Shown here piece by piece: positions 29,012 through 38,338 of a stretch of DNA of 64,000 bases. Both the position numbers and the translations under genes were made by a program. The notes under the pieces were generated by a model. The model was given only the letters and a program-made list of their open reading frames with translations. It did not search any database and had not been told where the DNA came from. Source of the stretch: Enterococcus columbae DSM 7374 = ATCC 51263 (GTDB lineage: Bacteria; Bacillota; Bacilli; Lactobacillales; Enterococcaceae); contig NZ_KE136347.1 in assembly GCF_000406925.1 (NCBI RefSeq), positions 794,913 through 858,912 on the forward strand, given 5' to 3'. The stretch's first letter is position 1. Each line of letters starts with the position of its first letter.

Positions 29012-29044
29012 TTTTAAGTAACCAATATACATTTCATTTCACTT

Positions 29045-29078
29045 ATGCCTAGAGCCTGTTCCCGCTCTAGGCATTTTT
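29045..29078 (+). terminator. Terminator of the fructose operon
   Basis: ATGCCTAGAG (29045-29054) pairs with CTCTAGGCAT (29065-29074), followed by TTTT. Confidence 0.85.
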
Positions 29079-29144
29079 ACTTTCATTGACAGCGTGCAAA
29101 TTCCATGTTACGGTTACAGAGCAGAATGTAAAGAAGGTGAAGGA

Positions 29145-30062
29145 ATGATTCAAAAAACTAGATTTGGCATCGATAATGAATGGATTGCCATTAATTCTGA
29201 TGAGCTCTCCGCTACTAGCTCTGATTACGTTTTAAAGGCTTATGAAATCGATCAAGAAACCTTAGAATATGCCCTTGATAAAAATGAACGTGCGCATACC
29301 GAGTATCATTGGAGCAGCGGTCGCTTTACCATCATCTATAATGTTTTAAAACAAACCAAAGAAGATAATCACTACGAAACCATTCCGATGACCTTTGTCG
29401 TTAAAGAAAATCAGTTGATTACCATTTATAATCATGATAATGCCTATATTGTTGATTTGATGCAACGCTATTTGAAAAAACAAACGAACGCGATTTCTAT
29501 TTTGAAATTTTTATTTGTAGCCTTATATATTATCTCAGATGCTTATTTCCCTTATCTCGAGCAATTAGATAGTCATAAGGATGCGATTAATCACCAATTA
29601 CGTAAAAAAATTACTAAGGCCAGTCTATTAGCTTTATCTGATATTTCTACTGGGATGATTTATTTAGTGGCCGCGACTAACCAAAATACGATTTTGTTAG
29701 AGCAATTTAAAAGCCAACCCATTTATAAACAATTAGATGAAATTGAGCGTGAGCAATTTGAGGATTCGATTATCGAGGCCAAGCAATTATCCAGTATGAC
29801 GCAATTAAACGCTCAAGTTTTGCAGCAACTATATAGTACCTATGATAATATCTTAAATAATAATCTAAATGACCATATGACCGCATTGACTATTATTTCG
29901 ATCTTTTTAGCTATTAGCGCTACTGTGACCGGCTTTTTTGGGATGAATGTCACCTTACCAATCAAGGATTCCCCCTATGCTTGGCTAATCATTATCGGAA
30001 TTAGTTTGATACTATGTTTGATTTATGCGTTGTTATTGCGTTTTAGTATTTGGAAAAAATAA
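29145..30062 (+). CDS. CorA-family magnesium channel protein
   Basis: About 305 residues. A soluble N-terminal domain and long helices (about 120-240) lead to two C-terminal membrane segments with the hallmark FFGMNV between them, then a short basic tail. CorA proteins form pentameric Mg2+ channels; some relatives carry other divalent ions. I chose ATG 29145 with GAAGGTGAAGG upstream; the open frame begins 17 codons earlier with poor signals. Confidence 0.88.
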   Translation: MIQKTRFGIDNEWIAINSDELSATSSDYVLKAYEIDQETLEYALDKNERAHTEYHWSSGRFTIIYNVLKQTKEDNHYETIPMTFVVKENQLITIYNHDNAYIVDLMQRYLKKQTNAISILKFLFVALYIISDAYFPYLEQLDSHKDAINHQLRKKITKASLLALSDISTGMIYLVAATNQNTILLEQFKSQPIYKQLDEIEREQFEDSIIEAKQLSSMTQLNAQVLQQLYSTYDNILNNNLNDHMTALTIISIFLAISATVTGFFGMNVTLPIKDSPYAWLIIIGISLILCLIYALLLRFSIWKK

Positions 30063-30125
30063 GTTTTACTACTTTTCATCTAGCAAGAATCTGCTACAAT
30101 AAAAGTACCTACGGAGGTGATTTGA

Positions 30126-30287
30126 ATGGGCCTAAAATTTCAAAAAGATGATTTTCTAGAAAAGAAATTAGAAGAATTCGTCATTTTACCCACTGATTTA
30201 AAACCAAAGAAAGAAACGGTTGATATTGAACGTTTTTTAAAACCTGAGGATAAACAAGAATCTGAAGAACCTAAAAAAGAAAAATAA
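30126..30287 (+). CDS. Short conserved protein, SPJ_0845-like
   Basis: 53 residues, starting MGLKFQKDDFLEKKLEEF and rich in Lys/Glu, ending in a charged tail. CGGAGGTG precedes the ATG and a TACAAT box lies at 30095-30100. It resembles the short SPJ_0845 family of lactic acid bacteria. The function is unknown. It is a single gene with its own terminator. Confidence 0.75.
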   Translation: MGLKFQKDDFLEKKLEEFVILPTDLKPKKETVDIERFLKPEDKQESEEPKKEK

Positions 30288-30290
30288 AAA

Positions 30291-30343
30291 GACTCAATCT
30301 AGTAAGTTAGCTTTAAGTTAGCAATTCTAGATTGAGTCTTTTA
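30291..30343. terminator. Bidirectional terminator
   Basis: GACTCAATCTAG (30291-30302) pairs with CTAGATTGAGTC (30328-30339), then TTTTATT; A-run on the left side. It serves the small + strand gene and the convergent ysxC. Confidence 0.85.
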
Positions 30344-30346
30344 TTC

Positions 30347-30934
30347 TTATATTCCTGCCAAGCTTTCGATTGCTTGCCAAGCCTCTTCTTTTCCTTGTTT
30401 TGTCACGGATGAGAAAATAATAAAATCGTCTTCTTTTTCAAAGCCTAGTGCTTTTTTAATCATGCTTTCATGCTTATTCCACTTGCCACGAGGAATTTTA
30501 TCCGCTTTAGTCGCAACGACGATGACTGGAATTTCATAATATTTTAAGAACTGATACATTTGCACATCATCTTGCGTTGGCTCATGGCGCATATCTACTA
30601 ACGAAACGACTGCTTTTAGTTGTTGACGATCAGTTAGGTAGGTTTCAATCATTTTGCCCCACTTTGCCCGTTCAGTTTTAGAAACTTTGGCATAACCATA
30701 GCCAGGAACGTCCACAAAGTGTAAGACATTTTCAATTAGATAAAAATTAAGGGTTTGGGTTTTTCCTGGCTTAGATGAGGTTCTAGCAAGATTCTTGCGA
30801 TCAATTAATGTATTAATAAACGAAGATTTCCCTACATTTGAACGTCCAGCTAAGGCAATTTCAGGCAATTGTGAATCAGGATATTGTGCTTTAGAGACTG
30901 CACTGATGACAATTTCAGCTGAATGTACTTTCAT
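30347..30934 (-). CDS. ysxC: Ribosome biogenesis GTPase YsxC/EngB
   Basis: 195 residues. Essential GTPase for 50S assembly. G-motifs are clear: [13 protein letters not shown] (G1), GKTQTLNF (G2), [10 protein letters not shown] (G3), ATKADKIP (G4) and FSSVTKQG (G5). The ATG at 30934 has GGGAGGAG upstream; a TTG one codon earlier is less likely. It follows clpX, a common Firmicutes order. Confidence 0.96.
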   Translation of the reverse strand: MKVHSAEIVISAVSKAQYPDSQLPEIALAGRSNVGKSSFINTLIDRKNLARTSSKPGKTQTLNFYLIENVLHFVDVPGYGYAKVSKTERAKWGKMIETYLTDRQQLKAVVSLVDMRHEPTQDDVQMYQFLKYYEIPVIVVATKADKIPRGKWNKHESMIKKALGFEKEDDFIIFSSVTKQGKEEAWQAIESLAGI

Positions 30935-31007
30935 CAAATCTCCTCCCTTTCTATTAGTAAAAAAGAGGATTGGTTTACGCCAAATCCTCCTTATGTCTTT
31001 GGTTAAG

Positions 31008-32249
31008 CTAGCCAGCCTTCTTTTCAGTGTAAACCAAGATTGGCTTATCTTCTTCCAAAACAGCGGCCTTCGTGATGATTACTTTTTCAATTGTGTCATC
31101 AGAAGGAATTTCAAACATCACATCTAGCATGATTCCTTCAATAATTGAACGTAATCCACGCGCACCAGTATTCCGATCGATGGCTTTTTGGGCAATCGCT
31201 TCTAAGGCTGCTTGTTCAAATTCTAACTCGGTATGATCTAAGGCAAGTAAACGTTGGTATTGTTTTACCAAGGCATTACGTGGCTCAGTTAAAATACGAA
31301 CCAAATCATCCACCGTTAATTTTTCTAATGCAGTCATCACTGGTAAGCGCCCAATGAATTCAGGAATTAGACCAAATTTAAGTAGGTCTTCTGGAATGAT
31401 GTGTTGCATGATACTTTCATCATCTGCTAGACGTTTATTCGCTGCTCCAAAACCAATTGTTTTTTCGCCTAAACGATTTTTTACAATGGTTTCGATACCA
31501 TCAAAGGCACCCCCAACGATAAATAAGATATTGGTGGTATCAATTTGAATCATTTCTTGATGAGGATGTTTGCGTCCGCCTTGTGGAGGAACTGAAGCAA
31601 CCGTCCCTTCTAAAATCTTAAGTAAGGCTTGTTGTACCCCTTCACCTGAAACATCACGAGTAATCGAAACATTTTCGCTCTTCTTAGCAATTTTATCAAT
31701 TTCATCAATATAAATAATCCCACGTTCGGCACGTTCAACGTTAAAATCAGCTGCTTGCAATAGTTTCAATAGAATGTTTTCTACATCCTCACCAACATAA
31801 CCTGCTTCAGTTAAGCTAGTAGCATCAGCAATGGCAAATGGTACGTCGATAGTTCGCGCTAAGGTTTGTGCTAAAAAGGTTTTCCCTGAACCAGTTGGCC
31901 CGATGAGACAGATATTACTTTTTTGTAATTCTACGTCATCATTTTCATCTACGAGTGCATTGATTCGTTTGTAGTGATTGTATACAGCCACTGATAATGC
32001 ACGCTTAGCATAATCTTGACCAATGACATATTCATTTAACACTTCAAGAATTTCTTTTGGTTTTGGCACCTCTGTAAACTCTTGAACTAATTCTTCATAA
32101 TAGCCTTCATCAATAATATCTTTACACAAATCCACACATTCGTTACAAATGTATACACCTGGACCTGCGACAACTTTTCTTACTTCTGCTTGGGATTTAC
32201 CACAAAATGAACAACGGACTGTTTCATTTCCTTGTTGATTATCATACAT
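31008..32249 (-). CDS. clpX: ATP-dependent Clp protease ATP-binding subunit ClpX
   Basis: 413 residues. The N-terminal zinc-binding domain (CSFCGKS, later CNECVDLC) is followed by the AAA+ module with [26 protein letters not shown] and sensor [12 protein letters not shown], and the ClpP-docking IGF-type loop (KTIGFGAA). It unfolds substrates for ClpP. Shine-Dalgarno GGAGGAGAAGG precedes the ATG. Confidence 0.97.
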   Translation of the reverse strand: MYDNQQGNETVRCSFCGKSQAEVRKVVAGPGVYICNECVDLCKDIIDEGYYEELVQEFTEVPKPKEILEVLNEYVIGQDYAKRALSVAVYNHYKRINALVDENDDVELQKSNICLIGPTGSGKTFLAQTLARTIDVPFAIADATSLTEAGYVGEDVENILLKLLQAADFNVERAERGIIYIDEIDKIAKKSENVSITRDVSGEGVQQALLKILEGTVASVPPQGGRKHPHQEMIQIDTTNILFIVGGAFDGIETIVKNRLGEKTIGFGAANKRLADDESIMQHIIPEDLLKFGLIPEFIGRLPVMTALEKLTVDDLVRILTEPRNALVKQYQRLLALDHTELEFEQAALEAIAQKAIDRNTGARGLRSIIEGIMLDVMFEIPSDDTIEKVIITKAAVLEEDKPILVYTEKKAG

Positions 32250-32540
32250 AGTGGTCCTTCTCCTCCTCTTCTAACAATCAATATTGCCAGTAAAACACAA
32301 TTTGGTTTTACGCTTCCAATACCCATCTCTTATTATCCTATATCGACTGCAAATTCTCAATAGCTATTCTTCATCATAACATATTTATATTTAAATAAAA
32401 AGCAAAACGCAAAGAAAAGCACGGACTAAAGCTTGATAGCCATGACTTTCAGCTTACATAATCGTCTTTACGGCTGAGTAAACTCGAATTTTCTTATGTC
32501 TGAGCAAGTCGCTTCACATCCTTGATACAATCTGTGTTCA

Positions 32541-32645
32541 GCAAGTAACTCCTTCGGCAAATAAGCCTGTCTGGCTAGGAAATCTTTATAACTATGAATT
32601 TCCACGCCAGACCGAAGCTTATTTGCTCGGAGTTAACCGACTTGC
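32541..32645. repeat. Intergenic hairpin repeat, unit A1 (variant)
   Basis: A 105-base imperfect inverted repeat. Arms GCAAGT/ACTTGC, AACTCC/GGAGTT, GCAAATAAGC/GCTTATTTGC, GTCTGGC/GCCAGAC and GGAAAT/ATTTCC pair in order. The stem sequence differs strongly from units A2, B and C, yet the architecture and the TTCGGC start of the arm are kept. Confidence 0.8.
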
Positions 32646-32672
32646 TTCACATCCTTATTATAATCTGTGTTC

Positions 32673-32783
32673 AGCAGCTAGACACTTCGGCGGATAAGCC
32701 AGAATGGTAGGAAAGTCTTCACACTATTTTGAACTTTCCTGCCATTCTGGAAAACTTATCCGCTCGTGTCTGAGCAAGCTGCT
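32673..32783. repeat. Intergenic hairpin repeat, unit A2
   Basis: A 111-base imperfect inverted repeat. Arms AGCAGCT/AGCTGCT, GACAC/GTGTC, GCGGATAAG/CTTATCCGC, CCAGAATGG/CCATTCTGG and AGGAAAGT/ACTTTCCT. The central part is almost identical to unit C at 52701-52811. Confidence 0.85.
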
Positions 32784-32797
32784 TCACATCCTTATTA

Positions 32798-33301
32798 TTA
32801 AAAGCCGAAGACGCCTGGTAGTAGGTAAGTTAAGCCGAGCATGATGGCACAGGCTGTTAGGATGCCTAGTCCGATTGGTAGGATACATTTTTTAGGTGAT
32901 AAGCCGAGTAAGGCAGCAATTAAGGCTCCGGTCCATGCGCCAGTACCTGGTAATGGGATAGCTACAAATAGGTATAAACCAAGCAATACGCTGTTCGGAT
33001 ATTTTTCTTGTAATTCTTGGCCTTTTTTTCGACCTTTTTCAGTAATCGCTTTGGCAAACTTCTTAATAGGTCCTTTTATCGATAGGAAATCTAAAATCTT
33101 TTCGATAAATAAAATGATAAAAGGAATCGGAATAAAGTTAGCGATAATACAAATTAAACTCGCTTGTAACCAAGGGACATGCAGTAGTGAAGCAGCGATT
33201 AAGCCGCCACGTAATTCTAAAATCGGCAATAGTGAAATAATAAAAATGATCAGTTGAGGACTTAATATCCCCTTCATTGTTTCAATAACTGTTTCGACCA
33301 T
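32798..33301 (-). CDS. Small integral membrane protein, COG2426/small multidrug export family
   Basis: 167 residues with about four hydrophobic segments and a basic loop (KGPIKKFAKAITEKGRKKGQ). The start with LPILELRGGLIAA and the motif AIPLPGTGAWTGALIAALLG are typical of the COG2426 family, sometimes annotated as small multidrug export proteins. The transport substrate is unknown. It is monocistronic, between the hairpin repeats and the IS200/IS605 element. Confidence 0.85.
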   Translation of the reverse strand: MVETVIETMKGILSPQLIIFIISLLPILELRGGLIAASLLHVPWLQASLICIIANFIPIPFIILFIEKILDFLSIKGPIKKFAKAITEKGRKKGQELQEKYPNSVLLGLYLFVAIPLPGTGAWTGALIAALLGLSPKKCILPIGLGILTACAIMLGLTYLLPGVFGF

Positions 33302-33382
33302 GTAAGGCTCCCTTCAATTTTGTTTACAATCATTATTATGCCTAAAATAAGCCAAATGACCTACCTTTTTATAATGGATTAA

Positions 33383-33600
33383 GTGAACTACTCTCCACTT
33401 AGCTAAACCTAACGGTTCTTAACGCTTGAAGTGGGAGCTTCTTGGGAATAGAGCATACTTGATAGCTTATTTCTTCACTAACAGCGGTTTCTCTTATTTA
33501 CCAAGCTATCCCCGTAGTTCCTACGGTTTTTTTGATTGTGCTTAAGCTGAAGTTTGTATTCTTAGACCTTCAATCAATATATTGATACTAGCAATGATAT
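33383..33600 (-). ncRNA. Predicted omega (re)RNA of TnpB
   Basis: In this family the guide RNA comes from the 3' end of tnpB and the right end of the element, with the guide read from the flanking DNA past 33383. The region here is about 160 bases beyond the tnpB stop and has hairpin potential. The 5' limit is a guess; only position and family knowledge support this. Confidence 0.4.
33512..33533 (+). terminator. Terminator facing into the IS from outside
   Basis: CCGTAG-TTC-CTACGG at 33512-33526 followed by seven T on the plus strand. It would stop transcription entering the element antisense to tnpB. Confidence 0.7.
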
Positions 33601-34684
33601 CACGGTCATGATGAGTATGACAAATAGGGCAAGTCCATTCTCGAATATCGAGCGATTTCTTGCCATCTTTATGTCCGCACTCTGAACAAATCTGACTAGA
33701 CGGAAACCACGTATCCACTTTGATGATTTCACGTCCATACCAGTCCGCTTTGTATTGCAACTTAGCCACAAAGCTAGACCAAGATACATCAGAAATACTT
33801 CTTGCTAATTTATGATTACGCAACATACCTTTTACGTTTAAGTCTTCAATACAGATAATATCGTGATTTTTGATAATTTCTGTACTCAGTTTATTCAGAA
33901 AATCAGTACGTTGATTTTTTACTTTTTCGTAGAGACGTGCCACTTTTTGTCTTTGTTTCTGATAGTTTCGAGCCTCATAGAGTTTAACACCTCGTTTTTT
34001 AGCTAATAATGCACGCCTAGAAAACTTACGTTGTTCACGTTTAAGCTTTTTCTCCATTTTTGAAGTGAATTTATTATTATCAATTTTTTGTCCATCTGAA
34101 AGAATCGCAAAGTCTGTAATACCTAAGTCAATACCAATGGCAGAATTGGTTTCAGGTAACTCGCTAATTTCTTCTTTACATAACAAAGAAATATAGTATT
34201 TACCGCTAGAATGGCGTGATATTGTAGCAGATTTAATCATCCCTTTTGGTTGTCTATGAAGCTTAATTCTTACTAATGATTTCAATTTAGGAACTTTTAT
34301 GAATTTACTATCAATCAAAGCAACTGTACCATTTTGATTATTCGTTGTATAACTCTGAACAGGATTTTTCTTACTTTTGAAACGTGGAAAGCCAACAGAT
34401 TTATCCCGAAAAAAATTCTTGTATGCTTTATCTAAATGAAGTTGGGCATTGGCCAAAGCGAGGCTATCGACTTCTTTCAGAAATGGAAATTCTTTCTTAT
34501 ATTTAGCCGGTGTTGGAAAAGTCATTTTTTTAGAAGGATCATTTTTAACTTCTTCATATGCTTTTTTTCGGTCATTAAGCATTAGATTGTAGACCTTACG
34601 AACGCAGCCGAAAGTTTTGGCAAAGAAGATTTCTTGTTCCTCTGTTGGATAGATTCTGAATTTGTACGCTTTTAGTCGTTCCAC
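33542..34684 (-). CDS. tnpB: TnpB RNA-guided endonuclease
   Basis: About 380 residues. The N-terminal helix-turn-helix (AYKFRIYPTEEQ, CVRKVYN) leads to the RuvC core with IGIDLGITDFA (Asp), ICIEDLNVKGM (Glu) and HDRDIIASINI (Asp), and a four-cysteine zinc ribbon (CSECGHKDG and CPICHTH). All catalytic acids are present, so it is probably active. I prefer the GTG at 34684, with AGGTG six bases upstream, over the GTG three codons earlier. It follows tnpA directly. Confidence 0.92.
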   Translation of the reverse strand: MERLKAYKFRIYPTEEQEIFFAKTFGCVRKVYNLMLNDRKKAYEEVKNDPSKKMTFPTPAKYKKEFPFLKEVDSLALANAQLHLDKAYKNFFRDKSVGFPRFKSKKNPVQSYTTNNQNGTVALIDSKFIKVPKLKSLVRIKLHRQPKGMIKSATISRHSSGKYYISLLCKEEISELPETNSAIGIDLGITDFAILSDGQKIDNNKFTSKMEKKLKREQRKFSRRALLAKKRGVKLYEARNYQKQRQKVARLYEKVKNQRTDFLNKLSTEIIKNHDIICIEDLNVKGMLRNHKLARSISDVSWSSFVAKLQYKADWYGREIIKVDTWFPSSQICSECGHKDGKKSLDIREWTCPICHTHHDRDIIASINILIEGLRIQTSA

Positions 34685-34700
34685 AAAGTTCACCTGCTTT

Positions 34701-35105
34701 CTATTTATGATTGTTTCCTTGATTTTGGATGTATTTCTTTATCACATCAATTGGTGCTCCACCAGTCGTCAACAGACAAAAACTTTTAGACCAAAACATT
34801 TCTTTCCAAAGAAACTGTTTGACTCTTGGAAAATCACGTTTTATCAATCTTGAACTAGCGCTTTTATAGGCGTTGATGAATTTTGTCAATTCTGTTTTAG
34901 GATGAGCTTTGAACATAATATGAACGTGGTCTTTATCATGATTCCACTCCACTAAAGTAATGTGATACGATTCTGAAATTCTTTCAAAAGTAGCTTTAGC
35001 ATAATCAGATATTTCATCATCAATCACTTGTCTACGGTATTTCGTTACTAAAATAAGATGGTAATAAAGAAGAAAGACTGAATGTTTATTTGTATCTAAT
35101 TCCAT
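34701..35105 (-). CDS. tnpA: IS200/IS605 TnpA, Y1 HUH transposase
   Basis: 134 residues. It has the HUH motif in DHVHIMF (about 67-73) and the catalytic Tyr in KKYIQNQG near the C-terminus. It cuts and joins single-stranded DNA at the element's ends. Both key elements are intact and the length is normal for the family, so the element may be mobile. The ribosome site is weak, as often seen for this class. Confidence 0.93.
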   Translation of the reverse strand: MELDTNKHSVFLLYYHLILVTKYRRQVIDDEISDYAKATFERISESYHITLVEWNHDKDHVHIMFKAHPKTELTKFINAYKSASSRLIKRDFPRVKQFLWKEMFWSKSFCLLTTGGAPIDVIKKYIQNQGNNHK

Positions 35106-35311
35106 TTTATATCAACTCATTTCTAATATATACTGATTATAACATAGAACGAAATAAAAAGACAATATACTGTATTGTCGGTCTTCGAGTTACCAACAGT
35201 AACCCTCATACCGAATGGCGTTCATCACCCACCTATAGAGGATGGGCAACTTCTGCCTGAATTACGTTAAAAATTAAGATTCTTCGACTAATTTGTCAGC
35301 CTACATTGAAA

Positions 35312-35352
35312 GAAGGCGAAAAAACCGGAAAATATCCAGCATTCTCGCCTTC
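35312..35352 (-). terminator. Terminator of tig
   Basis: GAAGGCGA (35312-35319) pairs with TCGCCTTC (35345-35352) just after the trigger factor gene on the minus strand. Confidence 0.7.
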
Positions 35353-35373
35353 ATCATTATTTCATTCGATAAA

Positions 35374-36654
35374 TTAAGCTTCAACAGCAGAAGTTGTAAT
35401 TAAATCGATGGCTTTTTTCATTGTAATATCGTGAGCTAACATGTCAGTTGTTAATAAACGTTTTACTTGTTCAACAGGCATGTTGTAAGTTTCTGCTAAG
35501 TCAGCAACTTCTTTTTCTAATTCAGCTTCTGTTGCTTCTAATCCTTCAGCTTTCACAACTGCTTCAATGACTAAGTTTGTTTTCACACGTAATTCAGCAT
35601 CTTGTTCGAATTGTTTGTGTAAGTCAGCTTCTGTTGTGTTTGTTAATTGGTAGTACATTTCTGGTGAAATACCTTGACGTTGCATGTTGTTTAGGAATTC
35701 ATCCATTGCACGGTGTACTTCATCGTGAACCATTACATGTGGTAATTCAACGATTTCAGCATTTTCAACTGCTTGACGTAAAGCAGCATCGTGAACAGCT
35801 TCTTCAGCCGCAGCTAATTTTGATGAAGTTAATTCTTCACGGATTTTTGCTTTTAATTCGTCTAAAGTTTCAACTTCTTCGTCTGCATCTTTAGCAAATT
35901 CATCGTCTAATTCAGGTAATTCTTTAACTTTTACTTCATGTACTTTTACTTTGAAGACAGCAGGTTGACCAGCTAAGTCTTGTGCTTGGTATTCTTCAGG
36001 GAAAGTTACGTTTACTTCTACTTCATCGCCAGCTTTTGCACCAACTAATTGGTCTTCAAAACCAGGAATGAATGAACCTGAACCTAATTCTAATGCGTAG
36101 TTTTCACCTTTTCCGCCGTCAAAAGCAACACCTTCTTTGAAACCTTCAAAGTCGATTACTACTGTGTCGCCTTCTTTAGCAGCTTCTTCAACCACTACTA
36201 ATTCAGCTAGTTGGTTACGTTTTTGGTTCAAACGTTCTTCAACATCAGCATCTGTTACTTCACGGTCTTGTTTAGCAACGGTTAAGTTTTTGTAATCCCC
36301 TAATTTTACTTCAGGTTTTACAGTTACTTCTGCTTTAATTGTCCAGTCTTGACCTTTTTCCATGCTTTCAACATCGATTTTTGGTTGTGCAACTGGCTCG
36401 ATGCCTGCTTCGCTTACTGCTTGATCATAAGCTTTTGGTAATACTGCATTTAAAGCATCTTCATATAATGCTTCTTCACCAAACATACGGTTGAATACTT
36501 GGCGAGTTACTTTACCTTTACGGAATCCTGGAACGTTAATTTTTCCTTTTACTTTATTAAAAGCAATTGTTAATCCTTGTTGAATTTCTTCTTGAGGAAT
36601 TGAAAACTTAAGCACGCCTTCATTTGTGCCTGTTTTTTCCCATGTTGCAGTCAT
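35374..36654 (-). CDS. tig: Trigger factor, ribosome-associated chaperone
   Basis: 426 residues, full length. The N-terminal ribosome-binding domain has the signature GFRKGKV (about 43-49). The PPIase domain (about 160-245, starting [12 protein letters not shown]) and the helical C-terminal chaperone domain follow. It meets nascent chains at the exit tunnel. AT-rich promoter region upstream; single gene. Confidence 0.97.
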   Translation of the reverse strand: MTATWEKTGTNEGVLKFSIPQEEIQQGLTIAFNKVKGKINVPGFRKGKVTRQVFNRMFGEEALYEDALNAVLPKAYDQAVSEAGIEPVAQPKIDVESMEKGQDWTIKAEVTVKPEVKLGDYKNLTVAKQDREVTDADVEERLNQKRNQLAELVVVEEAAKEGDTVVIDFEGFKEGVAFDGGKGENYALELGSGSFIPGFEDQLVGAKAGDEVEVNVTFPEEYQAQDLAGQPAVFKVKVHEVKVKELPELDDEFAKDADEEVETLDELKAKIREELTSSKLAAAEEAVHDAALRQAVENAEIVELPHVMVHDEVHRAMDEFLNNMQRQGISPEMYYQLTNTTEADLHKQFEQDAELRVKTNLVIEAVVKAEGLEATEAELEKEVADLAETYNMPVEQVKRLLTTDMLAHDITMKKAIDLITTSAVEA

Positions 36655-36830
36655 ATATTTCCCTCCGATTTAATATTTCATAATTGATGAATTAAATTCA
36701 TGCATACTCACTTATCTTACACTAAGCTAGAAAAATTGTAAATAACTTTAGTCTAGTAAAATGGCGCTAGCCTGTGTTTTTAAGTAATATTTTTGGTTTT
36801 TTTTAGTTGATTTTTGCTATCGCCCATTCA

Positions 36831-37766
36831 CTAAAATTGAAATTGGGCAAAGGATAGTTGTATTTGTTGAAATATTTGCTTCTCTTTTTCGCTAATCGCC
36901 TCTTTTTCGCTTTGGAAATCACCTATTTCATACGCTTGGATAAGTAGGCGCGCATATTTTTCTGGTGCTAACGGTGGCGTGAAAGGATAGGATAACGCCA
37001 TTTGGATTTGAATTTCTTGTAACAGTAGTTCATAGTGACCAACTTGATTATTCGCTAACGCAGTTGTTAAATAGGCACCTACCTTTTGCCAATAAGGCTG
37101 ATCATTCGGTAAGGTTAATGCTTTCGTATGAATTGTTTCAACCCCGCCAAAACAGCTGGGTAAGGATAGCGTTAGTTCAAAATGCAGACGATAGCACAAT
37201 TCCATACAGCGTGCAATCAGCCATTGATTCTTGGCAATTGGCAAGGTATCTTTCATGATTTCAAGCAACGTTTGGCTAGTGATTTGATGACAAAGTGCTT
37301 GCCATTGCTCAGTAAAAATCGGGGTACTATCCATCAAGCAAACCTGCCAGCTTTGTTTTTTCTCCTGTAATTGCTTTTGAAAAAAGGTTGCATAATAATG
37401 CTCCGCTGTCGCAAGTAATGCTAAAATCTCTTCTTGTTCTTCTTTAGTTAAGAACTTTTGATAGGCAATTTCTCGAACTAACAAGAATGCGTGTTGCTTT
37501 AGCGCAAGATCAACAAATTGCCGATAAAAAGCTGGACTCTGACAATAGGCTTCTTGTTCTTCCTGGAGTAATTGCCAAGCAGTCTTTTCGTCGTGTTGTG
37601 CTAGATAAATTTCGACTAATCGATAGTGATTGGCTAATGACGGATATTCTTGATAAAAAGCTTCTGCCAAAGCGAGGGCTTGCAAATAGTCACCTTTTTG
37701 TTTGGCTACTTCAATTTTCGTTAAGAGTTCCTGGTGTTCAAAAGGAAATGGCAATTGGTTATCCAT
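36831..37766 (-). CDS. Hypothetical helical (TPR-like) protein
   Basis: About 311 residues, almost wholly helical, with tetratricopeptide-like spacing (KQKGDYLQALALAEAFYQEYP, LVEIYLAQHDEKTAWQLL). There is no signal peptide or catalytic motif. The ATG at 37766 overlaps the stop of the RDD gene by eight bases and has AAAGGAAG upstream, which decides the start over the ORF's first Met 12 codons earlier. It is probably co-expressed with the RDD protein and SppA. Role unknown. Confidence 0.7.
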   Translation of the reverse strand: MDNQLPFPFEHQELLTKIEVAKQKGDYLQALALAEAFYQEYPSLANHYRLVEIYLAQHDEKTAWQLLQEEQEAYCQSPAFYRQFVDLALKQHAFLLVREIAYQKFLTKEEQEEILALLATAEHYYATFFQKQLQEKKQSWQVCLMDSTPIFTEQWQALCHQITSQTLLEIMKDTLPIAKNQWLIARCMELCYRLHFELTLSLPSCFGGVETIHTKALTLPNDQPYWQKVGAYLTTALANNQVGHYELLLQEIQIQMALSYPFTPPLAPEKYARLLIQAYEIGDFQSEKEAISEKEKQIFQQIQLSFAQFQF

Positions 37767-38334
37767 GGACAAATTCTTCCTTTGGTTGTGCAGTTTTTTC
37801 ACTAGTCAGTTTTAAATAATTCAGTGTTACGACCCCAGTATTACTAAAAAAATCACCAATATGACTTTTTCGTTTTGAAAAAGCAGCTGGTAAGTAACCA
37901 AAGTAGCAAAGAATAAAGGCTTGTAGCATAAATCGACAGGCACCTTCCCTAGTAAGGACAGTCGCCCAGCTTAATTGGTCTTCAGAAAAACAGACAACTT
38001 TTAAGCCAAAAATCATTTTACCAATCGTTTGACCATGATTCCATTTAGTCATTAAGATAAAATAGGCCAAATAAATGATTAGATAACTTATTTTATCAAT
38101 TACTGGTTGATCAAAAATAGTCGTAAACCAGCTAAACCAACCGATAATGATAGTTTTTAAACAACCAACCGCTATCAAGTCAACTAGATAAGCCCACATG
38201 CGCATCCAAAAACCAGCAAAATATTCTTGTGGATACTGATGAAAGGTATTTTGCTGCTGTTTTTGAGCAAGAAATTTGGGTAAGGAAGTTGCTGGTTGAT
38301 TCGTTGGTTGTTGTTCATTTGGATTTTGCATCAT
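37759..38334 (-). CDS. RDD-family membrane protein
   Basis: 191 residues. A Gln/Pro-rich N-terminal tail leads to an RDD domain with FAGFWMRMWAYLVDLIAV, two further membrane segments and the motif GQTIGKMIFGLKVV. RDD proteins are membrane proteins of mostly unknown role. The ATG at 38334 has GGAGG eight bases upstream, inside the end of sppA, so the genes are coupled. Confidence 0.83.
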   Translation of the reverse strand: MMQNPNEQQPTNQPATSLPKFLAQKQQQNTFHQYPQEYFAGFWMRMWAYLVDLIAVGCLKTIIIGWFSWFTTIFDQPVIDKISYLIIYLAYFILMTKWNHGQTIGKMIFGLKVVCFSEDQLSWATVLTREGACRFMLQAFILCYFGYLPAAFSKRKSHIGDFFSNTGVVTLNYLKLTSEKTAQPKEEFVHG

Positions 38335-38338
38335 TGAA

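Larger units (their letters stand above)
32250..32797. other. Gene-free region with two hairpin repeats
   Basis: 548 bases without a gene. It holds the clpX upstream region, then from about 32450 a repeat tract. Two hairpin units stand in tandem, each preceded by a header containing TTCACATCCTT and AATCTGTGTTCAG; a more degenerate part-unit (32440-32510) may precede them. Confidence 0.7.
33383..35260 (-). mobile_element. IS200/IS605-family element with tnpA and tnpB
   Basis: Adjacent tnpA and tnpB on the minus strand, with hairpin-bearing ends. The right end (low coordinates) has CCCACTT/AAGTGG pairing before AGTAGTTCAC, placing the boundary near 33383. The left end has a hairpin around CCCACC-GATGGG (35228-35245) plus smaller ones at 35189-35203 and 35161-35179. 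The outer left boundary is approximate. Elements of this family move as single-stranded DNA without target duplication. Confidence 0.8.

Noticed and set aside
32250-32797. CRISPR array
   Set aside because: The repeats are long inverted hairpins with no regular short spacers.
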